Origin: Pyrococcus kukulkanii
Lineage (GTDB): Archaea; Methanobacteriota_B; Thermococci; Thermococcales; Thermococcaceae
Reading direction: 5' to 3'
Length of the DNA: 64,000 bases
NCBI RefSeq assembly: GCF_001577775.1
Contig: NZ_CP010835.1
Coordinates: forward strand, 868,001 to 932,000
In this document: piece after piece, positions 30,810 through 40,096 of the stretch
How positions within the stretch are numbered: position 1 is the first letter of the stretch
How the letters are laid out: each line of letters opens with the position of its first letter
Program-made: the position numbers and the translations under genes
Notes under the pieces: generated by a model
Database searches by the model: none
Told to the model about the DNA's origin: nothing
Seen by the model: the letters and a program-made list of their open reading frames with translations, nothing else

Positions 30810-31811
30810 ATGGCCAAAAAAGAAAGTCCAATAACTAGTTTATTAGTTAGGTTCATAGAGCGGATAGTCCCTAAGAAAATCCTAAAGAGATATGACCTCC
30901 TACTGTATTCGGCCGGGATAGACTTTAAGGCTTCAGAGTACTTGGGAATCTCTATTATGTTGGGCTTTATAGTTGGAGCTACCTTGCTTATATTATCTGG
31001 TTCTATGGTTCAATTTGTAGTGGGGATATTTGTAGGGTTTATTGGATTTGCCTACGTTTATCCAAACTTCAGAATTTCCAGGAGAATAGAGGACATGGAA
31101 AGAGCACTTCCTGATGCACTCTTTTACTTAGCAGGTTCTTTAAGGGCGGGTGTTTCTTTTTCTGAGGCTTTGGGGGAGCTTACTACAGCGAATTTTGGGG
31201 CTTTAACGGAAGAATTTAAAAGAACCGTCGCCGAGATAAAAAGGGGTAGGCCAACGGTAGATGCCCTAAGGGCATTTGCACTTAGAAATAGGAAATCCCC
31301 TGTAATCTATAGGGCGATGATGATAATAATAGAGGCGCTGGAAAGAGGTGCCCCAATGGCGGATGTTCTTGTTGCTGTTGGTAATGACGTTAGGGAAGTA
31401 TTGAGAATTAAAAAAGAAAGGAAAGCTTCCACTGGAATGCAGATGATGTTCTTCATAACTTCTGGAGGATTTGTGGGGCCGTTCATTGTGGCTGTAATAT
31501 CAAATATAGCCACTATGATGACCTTAACCCAAGGTATGAATGTCCAAATACCAGTAGCAGAACTTAAGACAATCTTATGGTTATTTTCTATTATCCAGGG
31601 ATTTATCACAGGTCTTGGAATTGGAGTTATAAGAGAGGGTAAATTCTCTGCAGGAGCGAAGTATGGAACGTTAATAGGTCTCATGGCAGGGGCGGTGTAC
31701 TGGGCTGGTCTCCAGGTTAAGATCGGGTTTAATTTTTATCTCCATAAATCGTTTAAATGTTCATTTAATATGATGATATGTCAACTAAGATGGGGGGAAT
31801 ATCATGTCTGA
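30810..31811 (+). CDS. TadC/GspF-like membrane assembly protein 2
   Basis: A 333-residue paralogue of the preceding protein, with the matching T2SF segment [20 protein letters not shown], flanking membrane helices, and ATG 30810 preceded by GAGGTGAGC. The last 25 residues after VKIGFNFYL look atypical and run into the tdh promoter, overlapping the tdh start by eight bases. As in archaeal pili/archaella and Tad systems with two TadC subunits, the pair may form a heteromeric platform. Confidence 0.85.
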   Translation: MAKKESPITSLLVRFIERIVPKKILKRYDLLLYSAGIDFKASEYLGISIMLGFIVGATLLILSGSMVQFVVGIFVGFIGFAYVYPNFRISRRIEDMERALPDALFYLAGSLRAGVSFSEALGELTTANFGALTEEFKRTVAEIKRGRPTVDALRAFALRNRKSPVIYRAMMIIIEALERGAPMADVLVAVGNDVREVLRIKKERKASTGMQMMFFITSGGFVGPFIVAVISNIATMMTLTQGMNVQIPVAELKTILWLFSIIQGFITGLGIGVIREGKFSAGAKYGTLIGLMAGAVYWAGLQVKIGFNFYLHKSFKCSFNMMICQLRWGEYHV

Positions 31812-32850
31812 GAAGATGGTAGCTATCATGAAGACAAAACCAGAATACGGTGCTGAGCTTGTGGAAGTCGATGTCCCAAAGCCTGGTCCTGGGGAGGTTC
31901 TCATTAAGGTTTTAGCAACCAGTATTTGTGGCACCGATCTGCACATCTATGAGTGGAATGAATGGGCTCAATCAAGAATAAAACCTCCCCAAATAATGGG
32001 CCACGAAGTTGCCGGAGAGGTTGTTGAGGTAGGTCCCGGTGTAGAGGGTATAGAAGTTGGTGACTATGTATCAGCTGAAACCCATATCGTTTGTGGTAAG
32101 TGTTACGCTTGTAGAAGGGGTCAGTACCACGTCTGCCAGAACACGAAGATATTTGGCGTTGATACCGATGGAGTTTTTGCAGAGTACGCAATAATTCCTG
32201 TCCAAAACGTCTGGAAGAATCCTAAGAGCATACCTCCTGAGTATGCAACCCTCCAGGAACCTTTAGGGAATGCAGTTGATACGGTTTTAGCAGGTCCAAT
32301 AGCTGGAAAGAGCGTCCTCATAACTGGAGCAGGTCCGCTTGGACTATTAGGAATTGCCGTAGCTAAGGCCTCTGGAGCTTATCCTGTCATAGTTTCTGAA
32401 CCAAGTGAATTCAGAAGAAATCTCGCAAAGAAAGTTGGAGCGGACTATGTTATTAACCCATTTGAGGAGGATGTAGTCAAAGAGGTAATGGATATAACCG
32501 ACGGAAATGGGGTTGACGTATTTCTTGAGTTCAGTGGTGCTCCTAAAGCTTTAGAACAGGGTCTCCAAGCAGTAACTCCGGCCGGTAGGGTTTCCCTCTT
32601 AGGATTATTCCCTGGGAAGGTCAGTATAGATTTTAACAATCTGATAATATTCAAAGCTCTGACCGTTTATGGAATTACCGGTAGGCACCTCTGGGAGACT
32701 TGGTACACAGTTTCAAGACTCCTTCAGAGTGGAAAGCTTAACATTGACCCAATTATCACCCATAAATACAAGGGATTCGATAAGTACGAGGAAGCCTTCG
32801 AGTTAATGAGAGCTGGCAAAACTGGAAAAGTTGTTTTCATGTTAAAATAA
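31804..32850 (+). CDS. tdh: L-threonine 3-dehydrogenase
   Basis: A 348-residue zinc medium-chain dehydrogenase that oxidises L-threonine to 2-amino-3-ketobutyrate with NAD+. Catalytic zinc ligands are Cys42 (CGTD), His67 and Glu68; the structural zinc is held by Cys97, Cys100, Cys103 and Cys111. The Rossmann motif is GAGPLGLLG near residue 174. It is nearly identical in layout to the structurally known Pyrococcus enzyme. GGGGGG precedes ATG 31804; an AT-rich promoter lies within the end of the upstream TadC-like gene. Confidence 0.96.
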   Translation: MSEKMVAIMKTKPEYGAELVEVDVPKPGPGEVLIKVLATSICGTDLHIYEWNEWAQSRIKPPQIMGHEVAGEVVEVGPGVEGIEVGDYVSAETHIVCGKCYACRRGQYHVCQNTKIFGVDTDGVFAEYAIIPVQNVWKNPKSIPPEYATLQEPLGNAVDTVLAGPIAGKSVLITGAGPLGLLGIAVAKASGAYPVIVSEPSEFRRNLAKKVGADYVINPFEEDVVKEVMDITDGNGVDVFLEFSGAPKALEQGLQAVTPAGRVSLLGLFPGKVSIDFNNLIIFKALTVYGITGRHLWETWYTVSRLLQSGKLNIDPIITHKYKGFDKYEEAFELMRAGKTGKVVFMLK

Positions 32851-32990
32851 TGCCTTTACATATGTAATGTTTTCGTCCTTTTTTCAACATTATACTCTTG
32901 TAACCTTATTGGGAGAAGAGTTATGGACATAGAGTTGATGATAAACCTAGAGAACTTTGAAATAATGAGCATAATTAATGGAAAAATAAA

Positions 32991-34661
32991 TCAAGAGCGA
33001 TACAGAGGTTTCAGAAACAGCTCAAAGGCAACTACAGGCACTTCAATATTCCAATTTTCAAGAACTTGTGGGTGAATCTCCCCTATAATTCCTACATCTT
33101 TCCCATTAATTAAGATTTTACCGACCCTTCCTGGGATGAAGCTTCTATGCTCTATCTCTTCTATCTCGTACTCAATCCCTAAATGCCTCATAAGTGAGTC
33201 AAGTATTTCCTTTGCATTTGTAAAGGTATAACCGGTTCCCGCAAGGGCCACCGCTAGCTTTGGCTCACTAACGGTTTTTGTCTCCCTTGATTCGTCGATA
33301 AGTGTTGCAAGTCCAACCTCAAAGATCCTCTGCGGGTACTCTTCATGGGTGTTATTGCTTAGGAACTCCATCAGACTGGGAAGGAGCCACTTCCTTAGTG
33401 CACTCCACTTCTGACTTATTGGATTCGCTATCTCGACTATGTCTTCCTCTGGGATGTTCATCTTTGTGAACTGGACTTCCTTATTAGTTAAGTTGAACGT
33501 CATGATCTCCTGTAAGCCAAAGCCGACCATTAAATCCCTTATTGCATCTTCAAAGTCCTTGAAAGGATCTCCTCTTCCTTGGACTGCCAATTTTGGTTCT
33601 TCTGGTTCTATGTTGTTGTACCCATAGGCTATTAAAACATCCTCAAGAATATCCCTTGCATGCATTATGTCATCCCTAAATGCTGGATACTTGACCTTGG
33701 CCTTTTCGCTCTCTATTTCTACTGAATACATCATTTTCTCGAGGAGATCCTTTATTTCCTCGTCCTTTAGGTCAAGGCCAGAGAGCTTCCTTATGTAACT
33801 AAGGTCAACTTCGAACTCTCTCGGGGTTAAGTCGGGGGTTTCTATTTCAAAGTCCTTGTAAACAACCTTGACGCTCTTGATCTTTCCTCCTCTCTCCGCC
33901 AATGCCGTGACCATGACGTTTAGTGCCAGCATTATCTTTCTCAGATCCCACCCAGTAACGTCTATGAAAACGTTCTTAGTTTTCTCTGTTACCCTTCCCG
34001 TGTACTCCGAGTTTATTATTGGAGGCATTGAGAGAACGTTCCCTTCGGAATCAACAAGCAATGGATAATAGGGCTTGTCCCTGATTAAATGCCCGTACTC
34101 CCTACCTTTTTCGTGCTTATCTAGGATTTCCTCAAGGGTCAGCTCTTCAGTGAATCCCAGAGGAACAAACCTCTCGTCCTTTTCTGCGGCCCTGTAATAA
34201 ATTGGAGGCCTTACTTTGTCGAAGTCAAAGACTCCTATCGCTACTTCCCTCCTTCTCCTCCCAAGGGTTAGGGCCACCTTTTCTTGGAGCTGAATAAGCT
34301 GGCTCAGCGAGTCTTCATCAAATTTCAGTCCTTCCACTATGGCGTAAACACCATATGGCCTTACATTCCTGAGCTTTTCATCAACATAGACCACAACGTC
34401 GCTCTTTTCAACTTTGTATTTAGGAAGCCCCCTCTGCATACCCAGGGCAAACCTTATTTGCCTGGCAACACCTTCTGCGCTCCACAGATCAGGTCTGTTT
34501 GTGTCCTTTGAATCAAGCTTGAAGTAAACTTTTCCGTTCTCTTCCCATACATCATCAAGTTCACATTTTGCGTATAGAACTAAGTCCTCCCATTCTTCAA
34601 CGCTGAACTCCTTTCCTATGAGCCTTTCCAAGTCTGATTTCGAAACGTCAAACTTTGGCAT
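32991..34661 (-). CDS. pheT: Phenylalanyl-tRNA synthetase beta subunit
   Basis: A 556-residue archaeal-type PheRS beta chain, shorter than bacterial ones because it lacks the N-terminal tRNA-binding OB domain and the C-terminal anticodon domain. It contains the B3/B4 editing region (about residues 80-270), B5 domain and a pseudo-catalytic class II core ending VPVVAFELFLKPL. GAGGTGATAAT precedes ATG 34661. It lies nine bases after pheS, forming the usual pheS-pheT operon. The alpha-2 beta-2 enzyme charges tRNA-Phe. Confidence 0.95.
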   Translation of the reverse strand: MPKFDVSKSDLERLIGKEFSVEEWEDLVLYAKCELDDVWEENGKVYFKLDSKDTNRPDLWSAEGVARQIRFALGMQRGLPKYKVEKSDVVVYVDEKLRNVRPYGVYAIVEGLKFDEDSLSQLIQLQEKVALTLGRRRREVAIGVFDFDKVRPPIYYRAAEKDERFVPLGFTEELTLEEILDKHEKGREYGHLIRDKPYYPLLVDSEGNVLSMPPIINSEYTGRVTEKTKNVFIDVTGWDLRKIMLALNVMVTALAERGGKIKSVKVVYKDFEIETPDLTPREFEVDLSYIRKLSGLDLKDEEIKDLLEKMMYSVEIESEKAKVKYPAFRDDIMHARDILEDVLIAYGYNNIEPEEPKLAVQGRGDPFKDFEDAIRDLMVGFGLQEIMTFNLTNKEVQFTKMNIPEEDIVEIANPISQKWSALRKWLLPSLMEFLSNNTHEEYPQRIFEVGLATLIDESRETKTVSEPKLAVALAGTGYTFTNAKEILDSLMRHLGIEYEIEEIEHRSFIPGRVGKILINGKDVGIIGEIHPQVLENWNIEVPVVAFELFLKPLYRS

Positions 34662-34670
34662 ATTATCACC

Positions 34671-36172
34671 TCACCAGAGTAGCTTAGCTTCTCTGAGCCA
34701 CCTCAAGTCGTAGCTGAACAGGTACCTTATATCATCGATTCCAAGCTTAAACATCGCTAATCTGTCAATTCCAATTCCCCAGGCTATTACGGGCTCCTTT
34801 ATTCCCAAGGCCTCTGTCATCTCCTCTCTGAACACCCCCGCTCCTCCGAACTCAACCCAGCCAAGTTCAGGGTGGTAAGCGCTCAGCTGAACGCTTGGCT
34901 CCGTGAATGGGTAATAATCAGGGAAGAACTTGACCTTCTTGGCCCCAGCTATCTCTATTGCAAACCTCTTGAGTATCCCAAGGAGGTGTCTAAAAGTCAA
35001 GTCCTCACTAACTACGAAGCCGTCAATCTGGTTGAACTCTATTAAATGCGTTCTGTCGAGAACGTCCGGTCTAAAGACTCTCTGTATTGTGAAGTACTTT
35101 CCGGGAATTTGGACGCCCTTGGCAAGTTGCCTCGCGCTTAAGGCTGTGGCATGAGCCCTCGGCATTAGTAACATTGCCCTCTCTGGACTCCAGACGTAGC
35201 CCCACCCCCTCGATCCTGCCAATCCTTTTCGTGGGCAGTCTTAACTTTCTCGACTAGCTCCCTGTCAGGAAGATGTCCCTTTTCGGGATACTTGAGCTGA
35301 TATGTATCCGTCCACTCCCTTGCAGGATGATTCTGAGGTTGGAAGAGGGCATCGAAGTTCCAGAATTGTGTCTCTATTAAACTATCAACGGTCATCTCAA
35401 TGAAGCCCATCTCAATTAGCCTTCTTCTAATCTTGTCAAGGAAAACTCTGTAAGGTTGCTTTTTCCCAGGATATATCCTTTTAACTGGTGCCTTTATATT
35501 GAAGGGCTTGAACTCTACTTCTCTCCACCTGCCAGTACTTATAAGTTCAGGAGTTAAAGCAGTGACCTCTTTCTTGAGCTCTATTCCTTTTTTCATAAGG
35601 TTTAGACCTTTCTCTGTAATCTCCACGATTCTTTCTACTATCTCATCTTCCTGGGCTATCTTTCTCCTCTTGAGCTCCTTAACTGAAACAACTTTTTCAA
35701 CTTCTTCGTGTGGAAGGTAACCCTTTACCGCAAGCTTCTCAAGGACTTCATCAATTGCCCTTTTCTCGGCTTTCTCTCCCTTCTCCGTGATTTCAAGCGC
35801 TAACCCTTCGGGGGTCTTCTCAACTTTAGCCCAGCCTTCCTTTCGAAGAATCCCAATTATGGGCTTTATTTCATCTTCAGTTAGAACTTCCCTTAACTCC
35901 TCAAGCTTTACTTTCCTTTTTTCTTTTAGCAACTTGAGAACCCTAACTTCTGGCAGACCAATTTTAGCGTATTTCTTTCCCGTGTCTGTAAGCTTAACGA
36001 CTTTTTCCCTTCTCTCTTCAAGCCTTACAAGTCCCTGGGATTGGAGCGTTAGTATTGCTCTCATAACGGCGACCTGTTCCAGTCCCGTTGCCTTTATCAA
36101 TTCCTCGACATCTGCCTTTTTCAGCTCTCCTAGCTTTAGCAAGACAAGTTTTTCGTTGTAGCCAAGGGTCAT
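34671..36172 (-). CDS. pheS: Phenylalanyl-tRNA synthetase alpha subunit, apparent frameshift
   Basis: The coding information lies in two frames: 36172 to about 35225 (winged-helix repeats and class II motif 1 region, ending KTAHEK) and about 35225 to 34671 (GSRGWGYVW..., motif 2 near [10 protein letters not shown], motif 3 GIGIDRLAM). Adding one base in the run GAAAAGG (plus-strand 35224-35231) joins them into about 501 residues reading AHE-(N/K)[10 protein letters not shown], as expected. The gene is essential and single here, so a sequencing error or recoding is more likely than loss. ATG 36172 is chosen after a GGTGTGAG site. Confidence 0.85.
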
Positions 36173-36200
36173 ACTCACACCCCGAGAAGTGAGGGTCGAA

Positions 36201-36212
36201 GGTTTAAAAATC
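36201..36212. promoter_or_regulatory. Shared AT box between pheS and the GC-rich RNA
   Basis: The element GGTTTAAAAATC sits 25-30 bases upstream of the first GC-rich bases on the plus strand and, read in reverse (ATTTTTAAACC), about 30 bases upstream of the pheS ATG. Its near symmetry would let it serve as TATA box for both divergent transcripts. Confidence 0.4.
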
Positions 36213-36231
36213 CTTTTTGGTTAAATTAGAA

Positions 36232-36390
36232 TGTCCGACCCCGCCCGGAGGCCCGACCGAGGGAGCGTGCCGATAACGGCGCGCCGTGAACGAGGCGACG
36301 TCGCCGGGCGGACAGGGCCCGGTCTCCGGGGCCGCCTGAGGGAGCCGATAATGGCGAACAATGAGGGCGGGTGGATAAACCGGGCCTATA
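36232..36390 (+). ncRNA. GC-rich structured RNA, candidate two-hairpin H/ACA guide
   Basis: A strongly GC-rich block of about 150 bases in AT-rich DNA. Hairpin 1: lower stem CCGCCCGG (36241-36248) pairs perfectly with CCGGGCGG (36304-36311), followed at once by ACA (36312-36314); its apical stem is 8 bp (36265-36272 with 36277-36284, loop ATAA). Hairpin 2: lower stem GGCCCGG (36316-36322) with CCGGGCC (36380-36386), inner stem CCGCC (36332-36336) with GGCGG (36366-36370), leaving two nine-base single strands, as in a pseudouridylation pocket. Box after hairpin 2 is AUA, not ACA. The same region could be one of the known high-GC RNAs of Pyrococcus. Confidence 0.68.
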
Positions 36391-37024
36391 TTGTCTTAAT
36401 TCTTATCCTGTCCCCATCCTTAAGATTCAGGGCTTTTCTTAGATTGACTGGTGCTATTATCTCTGCTATTTTTGGGGGATGAATGGTTCTTGATGGGATG
36501 ACTATTGCCCCCTCGATGCCATCTATTCTAACTTTATAAGCTCTGACGTCTCCAAATGTTCTTCCATCCTTCATGAATCCGGGGATTATTATAGGCCTAG
36601 AGGTGCAAAGTGCATCAAATATTGTCTTTGGAAATATCACTTTTACATTCAGTGTTCCTGGGTAGGGATCGAATCCCAAGTACTCCCTAATTAATGGGGC
36701 ATACTGCTGGACGTAATACGCTCCCTCTCCGATCCCAGAAACTACCTCCCCTACAATAATGCCACTGTATAAAGCTGATGAAAGCTCCTCATATAGGTTT
36801 TCCAATAACTTTATTCCCTTATCCTTTATTGAAACAGAGGTTCCTCTCTTAGAGTATCTCCTTGATATGTATCCCATTGCCTCAAGTTCATCAAGCCACC
36901 TTAGGATTGTTTGAGGAGAAACGTTAAGTTCCTTAGCTAACTCTCTAAGAGTTACCATTACTTCCTTTCCTATTGCTCCTCTCTTTGCTAAGTTTATGAG
37001 GAGTAATAGAGCCTTGAGTTTCAT
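36386..37024 (-). CDS. ribK: CTP-dependent riboflavin kinase with N-terminal winged helix
   Basis: A 212-residue protein with an N-terminal winged-helix DNA-binding domain (residues 1-85; [20 protein letters not shown]) and a C-terminal DUF120 riboflavin kinase domain. Family motifs are [23 protein letters not shown] and the C-terminal LKDGDRIRI. The archaeal kinase phosphorylates riboflavin with CTP to give FMN; the fused HTH suggests it also regulates transcription of flavin genes. Its stop overlaps the end of the GC-rich RNA; its start overlaps the end of nfi by four bases. Confidence 0.92.
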   Translation of the reverse strand: MKLKALLLLINLAKRGAIGKEVMVTLRELAKELNVSPQTILRWLDELEAMGYISRRYSKRGTSVSIKDKGIKLLENLYEELSSALYSGIIVGEVVSGIGEGAYYVQQYAPLIREYLGFDPYPGTLNVKVIFPKTIFDALCTSRPIIIPGFMKDGRTFGDVRAYKVRIDGIEGAIVIPSRTIHPPKIAEIIAPVNLRKALNLKDGDRIRIKTI

Positions 37025-37572
37025 TTTACCCTCCCCTTTGACAGTTTATCTGCCAATTTTAAGGGTTTTGGATACCCAGTTTCATCAAGAATTTGCTTAA
37101 TTATTCTCTCTGCATCTTCAAGGGTTATTAAATTTCCAACGCTAATGTAGACCCTCCCGACTTTTCTATAAGTTTCTGGCGGGGTATCTCTTAGAAGCTT
37201 CTTTGCAACACCTATTGTTGGCTTTTTTATTAAAAGGCCTATATGCGATGCAAGTCCGTATTTCCTGGGATGTGCTTTTCCGTGTCCCTCTACAATCAGT
37301 ACATCAAACTTTTCCCTTCTAACTGAGAGTAAGACTGGTCGAGTTTCACGTAGGAAAAAGAAAGTTGGAATGTAAGGAAAGTAAACCTCGACTTCGATTA
37401 CTTTTGTCTTTAGTACCCTACACTCAGGATAAGTACAAACAACGAATCCTGCTCTTGCTGAACCATCGCTATAGGACACATCAACTGCTGCAACAGTTCT
37501 AACTTCCCCTATCTTTACCTCCTTCACTTTTTCACTAAGTTTTTCCTGAATTCTTGCAATTTTCTCTAGCAT
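37021..37572 (-). CDS. nfi: Endonuclease V
   Basis: A 183-residue nuclease, which cleaves one base 3' of deoxyinosine (or inosine in RNA). Motifs: [10 protein letters not shown] with the first catalytic Asp near residue 31, the wedge region [16 protein letters not shown] with Glu near 76, and [19 protein letters not shown]. The usual VDGHG is VEGHG here. GGAGGAAG lies eight bases before ATG 37572. The start overlaps the end of the translin gene by 38 bases and the end overlaps ribK by four, so the genes are coupled. Confidence 0.9.
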   Translation of the reverse strand: MLEKIARIQEKLSEKVKEVKIGEVRTVAAVDVSYSDGSARAGFVVCTYPECRVLKTKVIEVEVYFPYIPTFFFLRETRPVLLSVRREKFDVLIVEGHGKAHPRKYGLASHIGLLIKKPTIGVAKKLLRDTPPETYRKVGRVYISVGNLITLEDAERIIKQILDETGYPKPLKLADKLSKGRVK

Positions 37573-38194
37573 CTATAACTTCCTCCAGCTTTTCCTCGAG
37601 TCGCATATTCAATTTTGCTCTTGTTAAATCTTCAAGAGTTCTCTCAAGAATGTACCTAGCTTGATCCTGCTTCTGCCTAATGTTCACTAGTCCCTTCGGA
37701 TACTCCAAGGTCATTAACTCTTCATAAACATCCTCCATAAACTTATAAGCCTCTTCAGCTTTCTCGATTCTCCCCTGCATTAAATTTATCAGGAAATACC
37801 TTCTAAGTTCTCCTATGAAGTCTCCGACTCCTAAGATATAATCCTGGGGAGGTATTCCTAATTCTTTATGGTCTGGAAAATTTCTATCCGTAAGGTAGTG
37901 ATAAAGCAATATTGCCTCCGTGAACTCTTGGTTGGCAGTTTGGACGTGGCCAACGTAATATAAGTCTGGATGATCTTTAAGTTTTTCTTTGAGAATTGAT
38001 ACAAGCTCTTTAGCCTTGATTAGTCTTTCTCTTGCTACTTTTAACTCCCCTCTGTGCATTGCCTTTATGGAATCCCCACTAAGTCTTACAATTTCTCTCG
38101 TTATTTGAAGGGCATCTTCTCTCAGAGAGTCCTTTTTGTCAAGTTCTTCTTTTATCCTCCATACTATCTCTCCTATCTTCATTTTCTTCACCAT
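37535..38194 (-). CDS. Translin family protein
   Basis: A 219-residue, almost all-helical protein of the translin/TRAX family. The diagnostic segments are [20 protein letters not shown] in the middle and [20 protein letters not shown]. Archaeal translins form octameric barrels and bind or cut single-stranded RNA/DNA; TRAX-like members have catalytic Glu residues. The start may be ATG 38194 or the later ATG 38182, which follows GGTGAAG. It heads the nfi-ribK operon. Confidence 0.85.
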   Translation of the reverse strand: MVKKMKIGEIVWRIKEELDKKDSLREDALQITREIVRLSGDSIKAMHRGELKVARERLIKAKELVSILKEKLKDHPDLYYVGHVQTANQEFTEAILLYHYLTDRNFPDHKELGIPPQDYILGVGDFIGELRRYFLINLMQGRIEKAEEAYKFMEDVYEELMTLEYPKGLVNIRQKQDQARYILERTLEDLTRAKLNMRLEEKLEEVIDARENCKNSGKT

Positions 38195-38267
38195 TGTCCA
38201 CTATGAAGAACAAAGTTTTTATCTTGAACGGCCTAACCTTGCCCTCGGCTAATAGGGGGGTGAGAAA

Positions 38268-38600
38268 ATGGTGAAGTTCTGTCCCAAGTGTGGGAGTATC
38301 ATGATTCCCGACAAAAAAAGGGGAGTTTTTGTGTGTAGGAAGTGCGGTTACGAGGAACCTATTAATCCTGAAGATGCTAAAGCCTACAGGAGGACCGAAG
38401 AGGTAAAGCATAAACCCGATGAAGGAGTTATTGTAGTTGAGCAGGATTTCTCAACATTACCAACGGCGAAAGTCACTTGTCCCAAGTGTGGCTATCATGA
38501 GGCTTGGTGGTGGGAGTTGCAAACTAGAGCAGGGGACGAGCCAAGCACGATCTTCTACAAGTGTAAAAGGTGTGGCTATGTATGGAGGAGCTACGAGTAG
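38268..38600 (+). CDS. tfs: Transcription factor S (TFS, TFIIS/Rpb9-like)
   Basis: A 110-residue RNA polymerase-associated factor with two zinc ribbons: Cys5, Cys8, Cys23, Cys26 at the N-terminus and VTCPKCG...YKCKRCG at the C-terminus. The hairpin TRAGDEPSTIFY carries the Asp-Glu pair that stimulates transcript cleavage in stalled polymerase. GGGGTGAG precedes ATG 38268. It starts an operon with a small protein, PCNA and GINS, linking transcription rescue with replication. Confidence 0.95.
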   Translation: MVKFCPKCGSIMIPDKKRGVFVCRKCGYEEPINPEDAKAYRRTEEVKHKPDEGVIVVEQDFSTLPTAKVTCPKCGYHEAWWWELQTRAGDEPSTIFYKCKRCGYVWRSYE

Positions 38601-38761
38601 AGGTTCTCAGGCGGTTAGCTGAGAGGGCTTTAAAAGATTTGGAGGAAGCATATAAAAGAGTCCCCGACATAGATAACGGAAAGACTTATCTATGGAGAGG
38701 TAAAGAAAGGGTTAGACTCATGCTTAACATTCTGAAGGAGGTGCAAGAGGATGCCATTTGA
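38582..38761 (+). CDS. Small conserved helical protein between TFS and PCNA
   Basis: A 59-residue protein starting at ATG 38582 (alternatively GTG 38570, 63 residues), overlapping the end of tfs by 19 bases and the start of PCNA by 11. It is charged and helical (VEVLRRLAERALKDLEEAYK; ERVRLMLNILKEVQ) with no cysteines. The tight overlaps on both sides argue that it is translated. No known function; a replisome or RNA polymerase accessory is suggested only by its location. Confidence 0.68.
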   Translation: MEELRVEVLRRLAERALKDLEEAYKRVPDIDNGKTYLWRGKERVRLMLNILKEVQEDAI

Positions 38762-39500
38762 AATAGTCTTTGAGGGGGCTAAGGAGTTTGCCCAGCTCAT
38801 AGAGACGGCAAGTAGGCTCATAGACGAGGCGGCATTTAAGGTTACGGAGGAAGGAATAAGTATGAGGGCGATGGATCCGAGTAGGGTTGTTTTAATTGAT
38901 CTTAACCTCCCCACTAGCATTTTCAGCAAGTACGAGGTTGATGGGGAAGAGACGATAGGAGTAAATATGGATCACCTCAAAAAGGTTCTCAAGAGAGGAA
39001 AAGCCAAGGACACCCTCATCCTGAGAAAGGGAGAAGAGAACTTTCTTGAGATAAGCTTGCAAGGGACTGCAACAAGGACATTTAGGCTTCCCCTCATCGA
39101 TGTTGAGGAGATAGAGGTTGATCTCCCAGATCTTCCCTTCACGGCTAAGGTAGTCGTTTTAGGAGAAGTTCTAAAGGAGGCAGTCAAGGATGCATCCCTT
39201 GTAAGCGACAGCCTCAAGTTCATAGCCAAGGAGAATGAATTCACGATGAAAGCGGAAGGAGAAACCCAGGAGGTTGAAATAAGGCTCACGCTTGAGGATG
39301 AAGGATTGCTTGACTTGGAGGTTCAAGAGGAAACTAAGAGTGCCTATGGTGTCAGCTACCTAGCAGATATGGTCAAGGGCATTGGAAAGGCTGACGAGGT
39401 AACGATAAAGTTTGGTAACGAGATGCCAATGCAGATGGAGTACTACATAAGAGACGAAGGTAGGCTGATATTCCTACTTGCACCGAGAGTTGAAGAGTGA
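38751..39500 (+). CDS. pcn: Replication sliding clamp PCNA
   Basis: A 249-residue DNA sliding clamp with two similar domains. Landmarks are FEIVFEGAKEF at the N-terminus, ISMRAMDPSRVVLIDL, the interdomain connecting loop around residues 115-130, and the C-terminal LAPRVEE that helps bind PIP-box partners. Archaeal euryotes form a homotrimer around DNA with polymerases, ligase and FEN1. A GGAGGTGC site lies before ATG 38751. Confidence 0.97.
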   Translation: MPFEIVFEGAKEFAQLIETASRLIDEAAFKVTEEGISMRAMDPSRVVLIDLNLPTSIFSKYEVDGEETIGVNMDHLKKVLKRGKAKDTLILRKGEENFLEISLQGTATRTFRLPLIDVEEIEVDLPDLPFTAKVVVLGEVLKEAVKDASLVSDSLKFIAKENEFTMKAEGETQEVEIRLTLEDEGLLDLEVQEETKSAYGVSYLADMVKGIGKADEVTIKFGNEMPMQMEYYIRDEGRLIFLLAPRVEE

Positions 39501-39532
39501 TTTCTTCTCTCTTTCATTTCTGGGTGTTGCTT

Positions 39533-40096
39533 ATGGATATAGAAGTTTTGAGAAAACTCCTTGAGAGAGAGCTCTCCTCAGACGAGCTTACTGAAATAGA
39601 TGAGGAATTCTATAAAGATTTGGCAAGTTTTAGAAAGGCCCTTGAGATAAACGCTGAAAGGCACGAAGAAAGAGGGGAGAATATAGAGAAGAGGCTTTAC
39701 TTGGCCCAACTTTCTCTGCTCCAGCAGATAGTTAGGGAGATACTTAAGATAAGGCTCCATAAAATCGTTGATATGGCCTTTGAGGGAGTTCCTAGGAACT
39801 TAGTTGGAGATGAGAAAAAGATATTTGCGATAATTTCTGCTTTCATAAACGGTGAATCTCTTTCCTTTGAGGAAGAAATTGAAATAAAAGAAACCGAGGA
39901 AATTGTTGAAGAGAAGTCAGTTAGATCGGCTTTTGTTGACCTTTATTTGATAAAAGTAGATCTGCCGAAAATCATAGATGAAGACCTTAGGGAGTATGGG
40001 CCCTTTAAGGCTGGGGATTTAGTTAGCCTTCCAAGATCCCTCGGAAATGTATTGGTAAAGAGGGAAGTCGCTGATAGGATAACCCTAAGCCTTTAG
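39533..40096 (+). CDS. GINS complex subunit Gins51/15
   Basis: A 187-residue protein with an alpha-helical A domain (MDIEVLRKLLERELSSDELTE...) followed by a small beta-rich B domain (SAFVDLYLIKVDLPKIIDED...GDLVSLPRSLGNVLVKREVA), the order seen in Sld5/Psf1-type archaeal GINS51. With Gins23, MCM and GAN it forms the archaeal CMG-like helicase. ATG 39533 is preferred, as GGGTGTT precedes it. It follows PCNA by 32 bases and converges with an MFS gene. Confidence 0.85.
   Translation: MDIEVLRKLLERELSSDELTEIDEEFYKDLASFRKALEINAERHEERGENIEKRLYLAQLSLLQQIVREILKIRLHKIVDMAFEGVPRNLVGDEKKIFAIISAFINGESLSFEEEIEIKETEEIVEEKSVRSAFVDLYLIKVDLPKIIDEDLREYGPFKAGDLVSLPRSLGNVLVKREVADRITLSL

Noticed and set aside
32923-33073. 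Short plus-strand frame of about 50 codons starting MDIELMINLENF after a GAGAAG-like site
   Set aside because: It overlaps the 3' end of pheT on the opposite strand, has no conserved pattern and its second half is simply antisense pheT.
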